44,537 nt of DNA from Blastocatellia bacterium AA13 (GTDB lineage Bacteria > Acidobacteriota > Blastocatellia > UBA7656), in the NCBI GenBank assembly GCA_003222245.1, contig QHVH01000049.1, positions 1 through 44,537 of the forward strand, given 5' to 3'. Below are positions 8,980 to 18,716 of this stretch, in pieces. The first letter of the stretch is position 1; each line of letters starts with the position of its first letter. The position numbers and the translations under genes are program-made. The notes beneath the pieces are model-generated. The model searched no databases. It saw only the letters and a program-made list of their open reading frames with translations, and was not told the DNA's origin.

Positions 8980-11133
8980 ATGATTATTAAACGCATAGGA
9001 TTGCTATTCACGATTTTTGTCGTGGCGCTCGGTTCCGCTCAGGCGCAGAAACGAGCGTTCACTATCGAAGACCTTTATCGAGTGAAAGCGGTTTCAGACC
9101 TGAGCCTCTCGCCAGACGGCAAGAAGGCTCTGTTCCTAGTAGCTGCCTCCGATCTGCCGCGTGCCAAGCGCGTGACTCATGTCTGGACAATGGACATCGA
9201 CGGCTCGAACGCGCGCGAGCTAACGCACGGCGAAAAGGGCGAGAACTCTCCGCGGTTTTCGCCGGACGGCAAATGGATATCGTTCATCAACGCCGCCGAC
9301 TCGAGCCTGAACCTGATGTCCACGGGCGGAGGCGAGCCTCGCAAGTTGGCTAACCTTTCGACCGGCATTGCCGACCCCCTCTGGTCGCCCGATGGAAAGC
9401 TCATAGCGTTTGCGTCGGATGTGTACCCAGAGTGTGGAGGCGACGATGCCTGCAATAAGAAAATCTCCGAACGATGGGAGAAGGGTCCGCTGAAAGCTCA
9501 TATGGCGGATGGTCTATTCTACCGTCACTGGAACGCGTGGAAGGACGGAACCCGCACTCATACGTTCGTTGTGACCGTAGCAAGCGGCGAGATCAGGGAT
9601 GTAACGCCGGGCGACTTTGACGCGCCCAGTTTTCAGCTCGGCGGTCCTTTGCAGTATGACTTCTCGCCCGACGGCTCCGAGCTCGTCGTCGTTTCGAATC
9701 ACGACAAGGTTGGCGCGACTTCGACTAACAACGACCTCTGGCTGATCTCGCTCCGCGATAAAGACTCCGAGCCGCGCAACATTACCGCTGCGAACCGCGC
9801 ATACGATGGAAGTCCGAAGTACTCGCCCGATGGCAAGTACATCGCGTATCGGACTCAGAAGCAGCCGGGATACGAGTCCGATTTGTTCCGACTCGGGGTT
9901 TATGATCGCGGCGCCAGGACCTCAACCGTGTTGACCGAGTCCTTCAGGAATTGGATCGATGATTTCGAGTGGGCGCCGGATTCGCGTGCGATCTATTTCG
10001 GGGCGCAGGGTGAAGGCCATAACCCGATCTATAAAATCGATCTCGCCGGTAAAGCAATCACACAGGTCGTATCCGATAAGACAATAGACGGATATGCCTT
10101 CACACATGACGGGAAGCGGGTCGTATACATCAAGAGATCCGTAGGCGAGCCGTCCGAGATTTACAGCGCGACGATAACCGCGGACAAAGCAGGCGCTCCG
10201 ACCCGTCTGACGCATGTCAACGATGCATTGGCCGCCGAGGTCGACATTCGACCCGCCGAATCAATCTGGGTCGAGGGCGCGGGCGGCGCGAAGATTCAGG
10301 TATTCATAGTCAAGCCGCACGACTTCGATCCTTCGAAGAAGTATCCGTTGATACTGAACGTTCACGGCGGACCTCAGTCTCAATGGGAGGACGCATTCCG
10401 CGGCGACTGGCAAGTCTATCCCGGCGCGGGCTATGTCGTAGCCTTTCCGAATCCGCATGGCTCGACCGGCTACGGGCAGGACTTCACGGCTGAGATCTCA
10501 GGCGACTACGGAGGCAAGGTGTACGAAGACGTCATGAAGGTGACCGACTCCCTCGAAAAACTCCCGTACGTCGATCGCAATCATATAGGCGCGATGGGCT
10601 GGTCCTACGGCGGCTACATGATGATGTGGCTCGAGGGTCATACGGATCGCTTCAAAGCCATCGCTTCGATGATGGGAATCTTCGATCTGAAATCTTTTTA
10701 TGGCGCGACCGAAGAGCTCTGGTTTCCCGAATGGGATTTGAAAGGCCAGCCGTGGGATTCGGCGCTGTATGAAAAATGGTCGCCTTCAAACAGCGTTAAG
10801 AATTTCAAGACGCCGTGTCTCGTGATTACCGGCGAGCGCGACTACCGGTCGCCTTACACACAGTCGCTGCAGTTCTATACGGCGCTCCAGAAAATGAACG
10901 TTCCGTCGCGGTTGATCGTGTACTCGAATGCAGGCCACTGGCCGAGCTCGTATGAGATGGCGTTGTATTACACCGCGCATCTGGAATGGTTTCAGAAGTA
11001 TCTTGGAGGAGGCGGTCCGCCGTGGACTACGGAGCAGTTTCTAAGAAACGCTGTATTCGATCCCGAGACCGGCAAGCGAATAACTCAATCGGCCGAGCCC
11101 GCAAGCTCAAAGATGGCCAAGCCGCGTCAATAG
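8980..11133 (+). CDS. S9 family serine peptidase (prolyl-oligopeptidase/DPP IV type), secreted
   Basis: A 717-residue two-domain peptidase with a clear signal peptide ending ...GSAQAQ near residue 23. Residues about 30-440 form a WD40-like propeller with repeated S-P-D-G-K motifs. The C-terminal alpha/beta hydrolase domain carries G-W-S-Y-G-G-Y (Ser542), the aspartate in G-E-R-D-Y (Asp621) and the histidine in A-G-H-W (His653), a complete catalytic triad. It would cleave short peptides, releasing dipeptides or acyl-amino acids, in the periplasm. The ATG is preceded by AGGGGAG at a good distance. A GC-rich hairpin downstream probably ends the transcript. Confidence 0.93.
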   Translation: MIIKRIGLLFTIFVVALGSAQAQKRAFTIEDLYRVKAVSDLSLSPDGKKALFLVAASDLPRAKRVTHVWTMDIDGSNARELTHGEKGENSPRFSPDGKWISFINAADSSLNLMSTGGGEPRKLANLSTGIADPLWSPDGKLIAFASDVYPECGGDDACNKKISERWEKGPLKAHMADGLFYRHWNAWKDGTRTHTFVVTVASGEIRDVTPGDFDAPSFQLGGPLQYDFSPDGSELVVVSNHDKVGATSTNNDLWLISLRDKDSEPRNITAANRAYDGSPKYSPDGKYIAYRTQKQPGYESDLFRLGVYDRGARTSTVLTESFRNWIDDFEWAPDSRAIYFGAQGEGHNPIYKIDLAGKAITQVVSDKTIDGYAFTHDGKRVVYIKRSVGEPSEIYSATITADKAGAPTRLTHVNDALAAEVDIRPAESIWVEGAGGAKIQVFIVKPHDFDPSKKYPLILNVHGGPQSQWEDAFRGDWQVYPGAGYVVAFPNPHGSTGYGQDFTAEISGDYGGKVYEDVMKVTDSLEKLPYVDRNHIGAMGWSYGGYMMMWLEGHTDRFKAIASMMGIFDLKSFYGATEELWFPEWDLKGQPWDSALYEKWSPSNSVKNFKTPCLVITGERDYRSPYTQSLQFYTALQKMNVPSRLIVYSNAGHWPSSYEMALYYTAHLEWFQKYLGGGGPPWTTEQFLRNAVFDPETGKRITQSAEPASSKMAKPRQ

Positions 11134-11162
11134 CATTCGTCCAAAAAAAGACTCATTCGTTA

Positions 11163-11190
11163 GGGGTGGGCTTGCGGCTCACCCCGTTTT
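11163..11190 (+). terminator. Probable terminator after the S9 peptidase
   Basis: A 9-bp stem (11163-11171 with 11177-11185, one G-T pair, 5-base loop) is followed by GTTTTC on the plus strand. It sits between the convergent peptidase and FAD-oxidoreductase genes. The T run is short, so efficiency is uncertain. Confidence 0.6.
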
Positions 11191-11244
11191 CTTGCGGGCT
11201 CTTTTATGGAAGCCGTCGAAAACCATCAGAGCCGACGTTGCGAT

Positions 11245-12603
11245 TCACAACTGGCCCGATGTTGAGCCGAGCTGCTTTAGAAACGCCTCATAAGCCGGAT
11301 CGTCGAAACGTTCAAATCTGAAAGCGCGCGCATAGTCCGGAAGCGGTTCCCCGGTCACGTGAGCCGCAAGCAGTTCACCCGCGGCTTGTGATGCCATGAT
11401 TCCGTAGCCCGACAGAGCGGCGACCACGTAAGCGCCTTCAATCGGGAGCGGCCCAATCAGCGGACGGTTATCTCGAGTCTTGCAGTAATAGCCTCCATCG
11501 ACGACGAAGTCGTTGACCTTTCCAAAATACGCCGATAGGACGGGTATCATCCGGCTGAGGCCTCGAAAACAAATCTCTCCGTAGTAGCCGGGAAAGACCG
11601 CGGGCAATAGCGGACCTTCATGAGGATGCGTGTCGTAGGTCCAGATCATCAATAGCTCGTCTTCGCCTCTTGGACGAAAGTGTACGCCCGCCGGAAACTC
11701 GTTGAGCAGGAATCGAGTATCTTCGCGCGAGGCTAATTCCCTCCGCTCGGATTCGGTCCAATTGAGATAGACGGCATCCTCCCAGAGCATCATCGGAGCG
11801 CCGGACGCCGCTTTGCCGAGATGATCCCTGAACGCGACTTTGCCGTGAAGCTCGTTGATTACCGGCATATCAAGACCCAGCATCGCTCCCGCTTCTTTAA
11901 GCAGCGGGCCCGCCGCGATCACGAAGCTTTGAGCATCTATGCGGGTTCCGGACGCCAGCGTGATTGGTCCGACTCTGCCTCCGGTTGTATTCACCGAGTC
12001 GACCCTATCCCGAATGACTCGAACTCCGTCTTCGACCAGACGCTCGAGGAGCCAGTTTCCCAGCCGCACTGAATCCAACCATCCGCAGCGCCTCGCATGG
12101 ATCATCGCAACGACGCGGTCGGTGATGAATGGAAACGTGTCGAGTATTGTCGCTGGGTCGAGGACAAGATCGATGCCAATCGGAGAATCGCGAAATCCTT
12201 CGGGCTTGGAGCGTATATAGTCTTCGCCGCCCGTGTGAACCCTCAGCGGACCCGCGCCGAGAGCCGATACCATCTCGGCCTGTCTCTGCATCGCAGGAAT
12301 GTTCTCGGTGTCTCCAGTCAGGAAAACGTATCCGCGGCGGTTGAGATTGAAAAGGTTGTCGCACTGGTCGGCGAGATCCTCCATAAGATCGATGCTTCGG
12401 CTGATAAACCGCATCATCGTATCGTCGGGTCCGGGCCACCAGTTTCTATAAGCCTGAGTGCCTTTGTCGCTCGTCAACGTGAGAGGTTCTCGTTCGTCGA
12501 CCAGGAGGATCCTGTCGGCAGGTTGCTTCAACGCGAGATGATACGCGGCCGAAATACCGGCCATACCTGCGCCACAAATAACTGTATCGGCGGCTATTGA
12601 CAT
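11245..12603 (-). CDS. FAD-dependent oxidoreductase, DAO (D-amino-acid/sarcosine oxidase-like) family
   Basis: A 452-residue flavoprotein with an N-terminal Rossmann dinucleotide site (V-I-C-G-A-G-M-A-G-I-S-A-A-Y, residues 8-21) and an acidic residue after the second strand (L-L-V-D-E). The C-terminal flavin-contacting G-x-Y-x-x-x-x-D-x-x-P-L-I-G-P segment is followed by A-L-S-G-Y-G-I-M. This is the DAO fold, which oxidises the C-N bond of amino acids or N-methylated amines; the substrate is not predictable. No signal peptide is seen, so it is cytoplasmic. Its ATG lies 70 bases after the CocE-hydrolase stop, so it may be the last gene of the minus-strand run. Confidence 0.86.
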   Translation of the reverse strand: MSIAADTVICGAGMAGISAAYHLALKQPADRILLVDEREPLTLTSDKGTQAYRNWWPGPDDTMMRFISRSIDLMEDLADQCDNLFNLNRRGYVFLTGDTENIPAMQRQAEMVSALGAGPLRVHTGGEDYIRSKPEGFRDSPIGIDLVLDPATILDTFPFITDRVVAMIHARRCGWLDSVRLGNWLLERLVEDGVRVIRDRVDSVNTTGGRVGPITLASGTRIDAQSFVIAAGPLLKEAGAMLGLDMPVINELHGKVAFRDHLGKAASGAPMMLWEDAVYLNWTESERRELASREDTRFLLNEFPAGVHFRPRGEDELLMIWTYDTHPHEGPLLPAVFPGYYGEICFRGLSRMIPVLSAYFGKVNDFVVDGGYYCKTRDNRPLIGPLPIEGAYVVAALSGYGIMASQAAGELLAAHVTGEPLPDYARAFRFERFDDPAYEAFLKQLGSTSGQL

Positions 12604-12673
12604 GCGTGAGACGGACTAATGCGGCGGCCGTCGGGCTTGTGATTTGGAATTCACAACCGAAAACGGCGCGGCA

Positions 12674-14545
12674 TCATTGGGCGACAACCGGCAGCGCGAT
12701 GTGAGATGAATGCTGCTTTGACCGATAGACTCGCTGCGCGGCCTTTTGATAGTCCGAGTCCTTCGCCCTGAAAATATTTTCGACGTACTTTTGAGGGTTC
12801 CGATCAATAAGGGGAAACCACGTACTTTGAACCTGCACCATTATCCTGTGACCCTTCAAAAACGTATGATCGTTGCTATGAAGGTCAATTCGATATTCGT
12901 CCGGGTGATTGGGAGTAATCGGTTCAGGCTTCTCGTAGCTCTTTCGGAATCGGCCGCGAAATACATCGTTGGCAATCATCAATTCGTACCCGGCCATTTT
13001 CGGAGCCTTCGAGTAGACCTCGGGATAGACGTCGATCAGCTTCACCACCCAATCGCTGTCGGAGCCGGAAGTCGATGCGAACAGGTGTGCAACGATGTCG
13101 CCGGAAACAACTACGTCCCGATCGAGAGGCTCGGTTTCCCAGCTCAAAACATCCGGTCGATGATCGACGAATCGCTGATCTTCCAACAGCCACGTGTACC
13201 AGCCCGAGCCGCCGGGATAATAAGTCGGTTCGATCGGACGAGGCCGATACGGAACCGGGTTGGCCGGATCTGAAACATAGCTGTCCGACTCGTTTGCATC
13301 GCCCGCGTCAGGCGCTTCGAACGACAGCCGCCGTCCTCCGTGAAAATAGAGGTTTTTCACGGTCATATTCTTCGGCGGCCATCTATCGTATGACATCCAC
13401 TTGTTTGAACCCGTCTGAAATGTGGTCGCTTCCAGTTGTTCGAATTTGCCCTTATCTTTGAGGAAATATGCAAACCAGGGCGCCTGAATCTTCTCTCGAA
13501 AATACTTGCTCGTATTGCTTTCGAAGTTGATTCTTCCCAGCGTTGCGCCGTCTCCGCCGGCCCATCCCCCGTGGTTCCAAGGTCCAGCCGCGAGATAATT
13601 CTTATGGTCCGGATCTTTCTTCTCCAGCTCCTCATATATCTTGAGCGCGCCGTAAAAATCTTCCTGATCCCACCAACCCGCGACATTCAAGGTGGGCACC
13701 GTCAACTTGTCCAGCTTCGCGGCGAACGCGTGGTTTTGCCAGAATGAGTCGTAGCTTGCGTGGGTCGTGAAATCATTCCAGGTCGGCAGCTTGCCATTAA
13801 AGTATTTCTCGTTGGCATGCGAAAGAGCGCCGAGGCTCAGATACCAGTCGTAGGTGTCGTATCGATCGAAGTGGAATTGAGTGACGACGTTTGATGTTTC
13901 CATCATAGCCACGTATTCAAAGCCGTAGCTCAGCCTGAACGCGCCGTTGTGATAGAAATCATCTCCGATAAACATATCTGCCGGTGAAGCCTGGGGTGAT
14001 GCGGCCTTGAGCGCCGGATGCGGGTCGAGAATCGCGCATGCGGTCAGAAACCCGTCATACGAGATCCCAAGCATTCCTACGCGGCCGTTGTTTTTCGGCA
14101 CGTTCTTTATGAGCCATTCAATCGTGTCGTATGTGTCGGTGCTTTCATCGATGGCTTTCGGATCCGACTTCTCTCGCATCGGCCGGTCCATGACGAACTG
14201 GCCCTCCGATTTGAAGCGGCCGCGAATGTCTTGAAATGCAAAGATGTATCCGTCCTCAGCCAGCTCCTTGAAATAGCCGAGGAAATTTCTTGGAGCAGTC
14301 GCGATGCCATACGGAGTGCGCAGCAGAATTATGGGCAGCGGTTCGGAAATACTCTTCGGCGCATAAATTTCGGTGTTGAGCCGCACGCCGTCGCGCATCG
14401 CTATCATCGTTTGTGACTTGGCTTGTGGCTTGTCGAGCTCGAGCCGGGAGGTTTGACCGCCCGCAAGCGATGCAGGCTGAACCAACAATCCTGCCGCGGC
14501 TGCAATGGCCGCAAAGGCGATGGCGAGAATCGAATTCCTATGCAT
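12674..14545 (-). CDS. CocE/NonD family hydrolase (X-Pro dipeptidyl-peptidase S15-like), secreted
   Basis: A 623-residue alpha/beta hydrolase with a signal peptide over the first 28 residues. The nucleophile motif G-I-S-Y-D-G gives Ser162. A helical cap follows, and then a C-terminal jelly-roll domain (from about residue 400, with V-V-S-G-D-I-V-A-H-L and the late G-H-R-I-M-V-Q-V), as in cocaine esterase, X-Pro peptidases and glutaryl acylases. It would hydrolyse an ester or amide outside the cytoplasm. The ATG falls three bases after the stop of the LLM oxidoreductase gene, so the two are co-transcribed. Exact substrate unknown. Confidence 0.92.
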   Translation of the reverse strand: MHRNSILAIAFAAIAAAAGLLVQPASLAGGQTSRLELDKPQAKSQTMIAMRDGVRLNTEIYAPKSISEPLPIILLRTPYGIATAPRNFLGYFKELAEDGYIFAFQDIRGRFKSEGQFVMDRPMREKSDPKAIDESTDTYDTIEWLIKNVPKNNGRVGMLGISYDGFLTACAILDPHPALKAASPQASPADMFIGDDFYHNGAFRLSYGFEYVAMMETSNVVTQFHFDRYDTYDWYLSLGALSHANEKYFNGKLPTWNDFTTHASYDSFWQNHAFAAKLDKLTVPTLNVAGWWDQEDFYGALKIYEELEKKDPDHKNYLAAGPWNHGGWAGGDGATLGRINFESNTSKYFREKIQAPWFAYFLKDKGKFEQLEATTFQTGSNKWMSYDRWPPKNMTVKNLYFHGGRRLSFEAPDAGDANESDSYVSDPANPVPYRPRPIEPTYYPGGSGWYTWLLEDQRFVDHRPDVLSWETEPLDRDVVVSGDIVAHLFASTSGSDSDWVVKLIDVYPEVYSKAPKMAGYELMIANDVFRGRFRKSYEKPEPITPNHPDEYRIDLHSNDHTFLKGHRIMVQVQSTWFPLIDRNPQKYVENIFRAKDSDYQKAAQRVYRSKQHSSHIALPVVAQ

Positions 14546-14548
14546 GGT

Positions 14549-15574
14549 TTAACTCACTATTTCGGCCATCGCTCTGATTGCGTCAAGGCCCCCGGCGCCG
14601 CAAATCAGAGTGCGCACCCCGGCATCTTTCCACGCGCCGATCAGGTCGGCGATCCGCTCCCTGGGCCCGCAGAGGGCAACTTCGTCCACCAGGGCGTCGG
14701 GCACGGCGGCGATGGCTTCAACCTTCTTGCCCGAAAGGTAAAGCTCCTGAATGTGCGCGGCCGCTTCCTCATAGCCGTAGCGGCAAGCAAGATCGTTGTA
14801 AAAGTTCTTGCCTTTCGCTCCCATTCCGCCAATGTACAAAGCAAGATTTGGCTTCACTCGCGCGCGGCAGGCATCCACGTCATCGCCGATGATCACGGAA
14901 ACAGTAGGCGCGATATCAAAGTCCGAAAGCGTCTTTCCGTCAATGCGCCTGGCGAAGCCTTGTTCGAGCGACTCGCGAAAGACGTTGATTCGCTTCGGCG
15001 AGAAGAATACCGGCAGCCAGCCGTCGGCAATTTCAGCCGCAAGGGCCACGTTTTTTGGACCAATGGCGGCGATATAGATCGGGATATTTTTTCGAAGCGG
15101 ATGCACTATCAGCTTGAGAGGCTTGCCCAATCCCGTGCCGCCGTTAACCGGAATGTCGTAATGCTCACCGTGATGTTCGAGAGGCTTCTCTCGCGCCAGG
15201 ATTGTTCGCAGTATCTCGACGTATTCTCGTGTTCGCCCGAGAAGCTTTCCATAGAGCACTCCATGCCATCCCTCGACTACCTGTGGGCCGGAGGCTCCGA
15301 TGCCAAGCAGAAATCGGCCCTGCGTGAGGAAATCGACCGTGGCAGCGGTCATCGCGGTCATCGCCGGAGTTCGGGCCGGCATCTGCATTATGGCGGTTCC
15401 AACTTTGATTCTCTCGGTCTTCGCCGCAAGCCACACGAGCGGGGAGACCGCGTCCGAGCCGTAGGCTTCAGCCGTCCAGAGAGAATGATAGCCGAGCCGT
15501 TCTGCTTCCTGCGCCAGGGCCACATTGTCGGATGCTCCCGAACCCCAGTAGCCGAAGTTCAACCCGAGCTGCAT
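14549..15574 (-). CDS. LLM-class flavin/F420-dependent oxidoreductase, Rv3520c-like
   Basis: A 341-residue luciferase-like TIM barrel. From memory, the motifs [27 protein letters not shown] and [10 protein letters not shown] match the Mycobacterium Rv3520c family, which is annotated as coenzyme F420-dependent. Use of F420 rather than FMN cannot be shown here. It is cytoplasmic, without a signal peptide. It is followed with a 3-base gap by the secreted CocE hydrolase and preceded by a DUF1080 gene. The role may be in secondary or xenobiotic metabolism, but that is inference. Confidence 0.88.
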   Translation of the reverse strand: MQLGLNFGYWGSGASDNVALAQEAERLGYHSLWTAEAYGSDAVSPLVWLAAKTERIKVGTAIMQMPARTPAMTAMTAATVDFLTQGRFLLGIGASGPQVVEGWHGVLYGKLLGRTREYVEILRTILAREKPLEHHGEHYDIPVNGGTGLGKPLKLIVHPLRKNIPIYIAAIGPKNVALAAEIADGWLPVFFSPKRINVFRESLEQGFARRIDGKTLSDFDIAPTVSVIIGDDVDACRARVKPNLALYIGGMGAKGKNFYNDLACRYGYEEAAAHIQELYLSGKKVEAIAAVPDALVDEVALCGPRERIADLIGAWKDAGVRTLICGAGGLDAIRAMAEIVS

Positions 15575-15725
15575 TATGTTTCCTCCAGTTCAATTGGCGC
15601 ACGAACAATAGCCGAGCCGACGGATTATTTCCATCGCATCGCCATTTCTCACCTCAGCTTTACCGAAGTGATTCGCGGTACGTTGTAGCGGATTACAGGC
15701 CTCGAAACAAAGGCGATCGCTTCGA

Positions 15726-16361
15726 CTACGACGATCCGGGATGCAGCCGCTTGATCCTGACTGATTTGAAGAATACTCGGGAAACAATGTCGTGGTTTTG
15801 TAAGCCGATGTAACCCTCTTCGCCTCGCTGGCCTTCGAACTCGGTTACCTTTTCGCCGTTCAATTCGACTACGTAGTGCTGGCCGATGACCGTGATTTCG
15901 TATAGGTTCCATTCGCCGGCGGGTTTTGACGCGACCTTGCGCGCGGGTGCAAAGCTGTATACCGAGCCGGTCTGATACTTGAGTCCCTGTTTGTCGCAGT
16001 CGTCGATTTGAATCTCATAGCCGTGGTTCACCGCGTACCAGGGGTCGTCGCTCTTTTGCGGAAACCGCACGAAGATCCCGGAGTTGTTGCAGCGCTGGCT
16101 CACCTTCCATTCAATGCGAAGCTTGAAGTCACGGAACTTCTCGGTTTCATACCACAGCATTCCCATTCCGCCATGGCTTACGAGCGTGCCGTCTTCGACG
16201 GTGAAGTTTCCTTTGCCTGCCATTCGCCAGCCCGAGAGATCGTGGCCGTTAAATAGCTTTGTCCATTTTTTGTTGCGCGCGTGGGTATCGACTGTCCCGA
16301 TCAGGCAGACTATGAATCCAACCTGTAGGACAGTGAGCAGAAGTCCTCGGAGCGATCTCAT
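15726..16361 (-). CDS. Secreted DUF1080 (3-keto-disaccharide hydrolase domain) protein
   Basis: A 211-residue protein. A signal peptide (about residues 1-30) precedes one DUF1080 domain. It opens with W-T-K-L-F-N-G-H-D-L-S-G-W and continues through G-T-L-V-S-H-G-G-M-G-M-L-W to the N-N-S-G-I-F-V-R-F and E-I-Q-I-D-D motifs. It has a concanavalin/LamG-like jelly roll and is the full domain length. The domain is common in Planctomycetes, Verrucomicrobia and Acidobacteria and is linked to hydrolysis or binding of 3-keto-glycosides. I start at the ATG ending at 16361, which has GGGAGG just upstream. A longer open frame to 16556 has no ribosome site and would bury the signal peptide. First gene of the minus-strand run and divergent from the second LLM gene. 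Confidence 0.88.
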   Translation of the reverse strand: MRSLRGLLLTVLQVGFIVCLIGTVDTHARNKKWTKLFNGHDLSGWRMAGKGNFTVEDGTLVSHGGMGMLWYETEKFRDFKLRIEWKVSQRCNNSGIFVRFPQKSDDPWYAVNHGYEIQIDDCDKQGLKYQTGSVYSFAPARKVASKPAGEWNLYEITVIGQHYVVELNGEKVTEFEGQRGEEGYIGLQNHDIVSRVFFKSVRIKRLHPGSS

Positions 16362-16600
16362 ATAGAACCTCCCGCCGGCCTGGGATCTTGGGGGTCTGCT
16401 GAGATAGTGTCGATCGATCTCAGAGCGGCGGCATAGTAATTCAGAGCACCCGCTGATTTCAAGTCCACGCCGGATTACAGCATAAGCACATTGAAAACGC
16501 GGCCAGGATTCACATCTGATGTTTCTTCGGAGCAACTGGCAGCGGAGTAGCCGCAAGGCTATTATTGGCGATGCCCGTCATCTTTGATCAGGAGGACTCA

Positions 16601-17437
16601 ATGCAATTCGGCATAGCGATGTTTGCGACCGATTACGCGATTCGACCCGATGATCTCGCGCGAGAAGTCGAATCGCGCGGATTTGAATCGCTCTGGCTGC
16701 CCGAGCACACTCACATTCCCGCAAGCAGGAGAAGCCCCTGGCCCGGCGGGCCGAATCTTCCAAAGGAATACTGGCATACCTATGATCCATTTGTTGCCTT
16801 GATGGCCGCCGCAATGGCGACTACGAAGCTCCGGATTGCGACGGGCATTTGCCTTATTGTCGAGCGCGATCCGATTACAACCGCGAAAGAAATCGCCAGC
16901 CTCGACATGCTGTCCAATGGAAGATTCATCTTCGGCATTGGGGGCGGCTGGAATGCGGAAGAGATGGAAAATCACGGAACCGATTTCAAGAAGCGGTGGC
17001 GAGTCATGCGTGAACGCATTCTCGCGATGAAAGAGATCTGGACGAAAGACGAAGCCGAATACCACGGTGAATACGTGAACTTCGACAAGATATGGGCATA
17101 TCCGAAACCGGTTCAGAAACCATATCCTCCAATTCTCATGGGCGGAGACGGGCCCACGACCTTTGATCGAGTCATCGAGTACTGCGACGGATGGGTTCCG
17201 ATCGGCCTTCGCTCGCCGAACCTGCCCGAGAAGATAGCCGAGCTCCGCCGCCGAGCTGAAGCGGCCGGGCGCGATCCACAATCACTGTCGGTGTCGATCT
17301 TCGGAGCGGCGCCGGATCGGGCGGTCGCCGATGAGATGGAAAAAGCGGGAGCCGAGCGAATGATCTATTATGTTCCATCGGCGGACCGCGAGACCGTTTT
17401 ACCGACTCTCGACAAGTACGCGGGGATAATCAAGTGA
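16601..17437 (+). CDS. LLM-class flavin/F420-dependent oxidoreductase (TIGR03619-like)
   Basis: A 278-residue luciferase-like monooxygenase-fold protein of a different subfamily from the Rv3520c-like one on the other strand. Features include L-W-L-P-E-H-T-H near residue 36, G-R-F-I-F-G-I-G-G-G-W-N and P-I-L-M-G-G-D-G. These resemble the short F420-dependent (Rv2161c-like) group. The ATG at 16601 has a perfect GGAGG at 16591-16595, which rules out the upstream frame starting at 16565. The gene is followed by a strong terminator. Substrate unknown; cofactor could be F420 or FMN. Confidence 0.88.
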   Translation: MQFGIAMFATDYAIRPDDLAREVESRGFESLWLPEHTHIPASRRSPWPGGPNLPKEYWHTYDPFVALMAAAMATTKLRIATGICLIVERDPITTAKEIASLDMLSNGRFIFGIGGGWNAEEMENHGTDFKKRWRVMRERILAMKEIWTKDEAEYHGEYVNFDKIWAYPKPVQKPYPPILMGGDGPTTFDRVIEYCDGWVPIGLRSPNLPEKIAELRRRAEAAGRDPQSLSVSIFGAAPDRAVADEMEKAGAERMIYYVPSADRETVLPTLDKYAGIIK

Positions 17438-17487
17438 GGTTGTCCTGAAGCTGCGTCATCCGTTAGCTCAGTAGAAAACCGGTCGTT

Positions 17488-17539
17488 GGTAGTGTCCGAA
17501 TCAACACGAGATTAGGACACTACCCGCCGTTTTGTTTTT
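17488..17539 (+). terminator. Rho-independent terminator after the LLM oxidoreductase
   Basis: A perfect 10-bp stem pairs 17488-17497 (GGTAGTGTCC) with 17515-17524, and most of the adjoining GAATC/GATTA also pairs. It is followed by CGCCG and a T-rich run (TTTTGTTTTT). It lies 50 bases after the stop codon on the same strand. Confidence 0.88.
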
Positions 17540-17696
17540 AATCCTGCATTCATCTTTCGACGTTATACTCGAAAATTCATCAAAAAAGATCCAATTGACC
17601 ATAGACCTGACGACTTTGGCGAGAGAATTGCCGAGAGAAAGTATCGCCCGGCAGGCACAGTGGATAAATCAATTAACCTGATCAGGAGAGTCATCG

Positions 17697-18716
17697 ATGC
17701 AAGTTCTAACAAACCTTATAGCCGTTCTCTTTTCGGTGTCGCTGTTGTATCAAAGCGCCGGTCACTACAAGGTCGAAGGGCGTTACCCGATTCCGGGCGG
17801 CGGCGGGTTTGACTACATCAGCATCGACAGCTCCGCGCGCCGTCTTTACGTATCCCACGGGACTCAAGTCGACGTGCTTGATGCGGATACCGGCAAAGTC
17901 GTGGGCACAATTCCGGATACGCCCGGAGTGCATGGAGCGGCTATCGCGTCGTCTTTCAAACATGGGTTCACCAGCAATGGTCGAGAGAACAAAGTCTCCA
18001 TGTTCGACCCGTCGACATTGAAGCTCATTAAAAAGATCGATGTGGGCAAGGGGCCCGACGGCATCTACTACGACCCGGCTTCAAAGCGAGTATTCACGAA
18101 TAACCATGGCACGCACGATATCACCGCGATCGACGCTTCCAACGGCGAGGTTGTCGGTACGGTAAAGCTCGAAGGCGACGGCGAACAGGCTATAATCGGC
18201 GCTGACGGCCTGATCTACGTCAACAGCGAAGACACGGCCGAGGTCGTGGCATTCGACCCGAAATCGCTCGAGGTAAAGAAGCGGTTTCCAATCGGAGTCG
18301 CCAAGGTTCCAACCGGGCTGGCTTACGACTCCAAGACGAATCGTCTGTTTATCGGCTGTCGCAATGAGCCCAAGATGGTCGTGATGGACGCCTCCAACGG
18401 AAAAGTAATAAGCAATTTCCCGATCGGCGGCGGAGTTGATTTTGCGGGCTTTGATCCCACGGCCAACCTGATCTTCTTTTCCTGCTCGGACGGCACGTTG
18501 AGCATCTATCACGAGAAGTCAAAGGACTCCTATGAAGATGCCGGCGCCGTTAAGACCCAGCCAAGCGCCAGGACCATGGCGTTCGATCCCAAGACCAAGA
18601 AGATTTTTCTTCCGGCCGTGGAATATCTGGAGACTCCCGCGACGGAGCCGGGCAAGCGCCCTCAGCGAACCGTAAAACCAGGCTCGTTTGTTATCGTCGT
18701 CGTGGGAAAGTCCTAA
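17697..18716 (+). CDS. YncE/YVTN-type secreted beta-propeller protein
   Basis: A 339-residue exported protein: a signal-like segment over residues 1-20, then about seven repeats of a 40-residue propeller blade. The repeats show D-A-x-T-G-K-V-V-G-T, D-A-S-N-G-E-V-V-G-T and D-A-S-N-G-K-V-I-S-N with Y-D-P-x-x-x-R-V-F/L-F. This is the YVTN/cytochrome-cd1-like group that includes E. coli YncE. It has no haem motif and no catalytic residues, so a binding or scaffolding role is likely. AGGAG ahead of the ATG at 17697 fixes the start. It appears monocistronic, after the terminator of the LLM gene and convergent with the membrane protein gene. Confidence 0.85.
   Translation: MQVLTNLIAVLFSVSLLYQSAGHYKVEGRYPIPGGGGFDYISIDSSARRLYVSHGTQVDVLDADTGKVVGTIPDTPGVHGAAIASSFKHGFTSNGRENKVSMFDPSTLKLIKKIDVGKGPDGIYYDPASKRVFTNNHGTHDITAIDASNGEVVGTVKLEGDGEQAIIGADGLIYVNSEDTAEVVAFDPKSLEVKKRFPIGVAKVPTGLAYDSKTNRLFIGCRNEPKMVVMDASNGKVISNFPIGGGVDFAGFDPTANLIFFSCSDGTLSIYHEKSKDSYEDAGAVKTQPSARTMAFDPKTKKIFLPAVEYLETPATEPGKRPQRTVKPGSFVIVVVGKS

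Noticed and set aside
14423-15688. 421-codon open frame on the plus strand
   Set aside because: It lies antisense to the LLM oxidoreductase and the start of the CocE gene, has an Arg/His/Ser-rich composition and no recognisable motif. Typical of GC-rich antisense frames.
16362-16556. Extended N-terminus of the DUF1080 protein
   Set aside because: Arg/Cys-rich and with no ribosome site; the ATG at 16361 has GGGAGG and starts a proper signal peptide.
17461-17525. tRNA-like stretch (TAGCTCAGT ... CCGAATC)
   Set aside because: The D-arm-like and T-arm-like strings are too close together, no acceptor stem pairs, and no anticodon arm fits. The region is better explained by the terminator hairpin.
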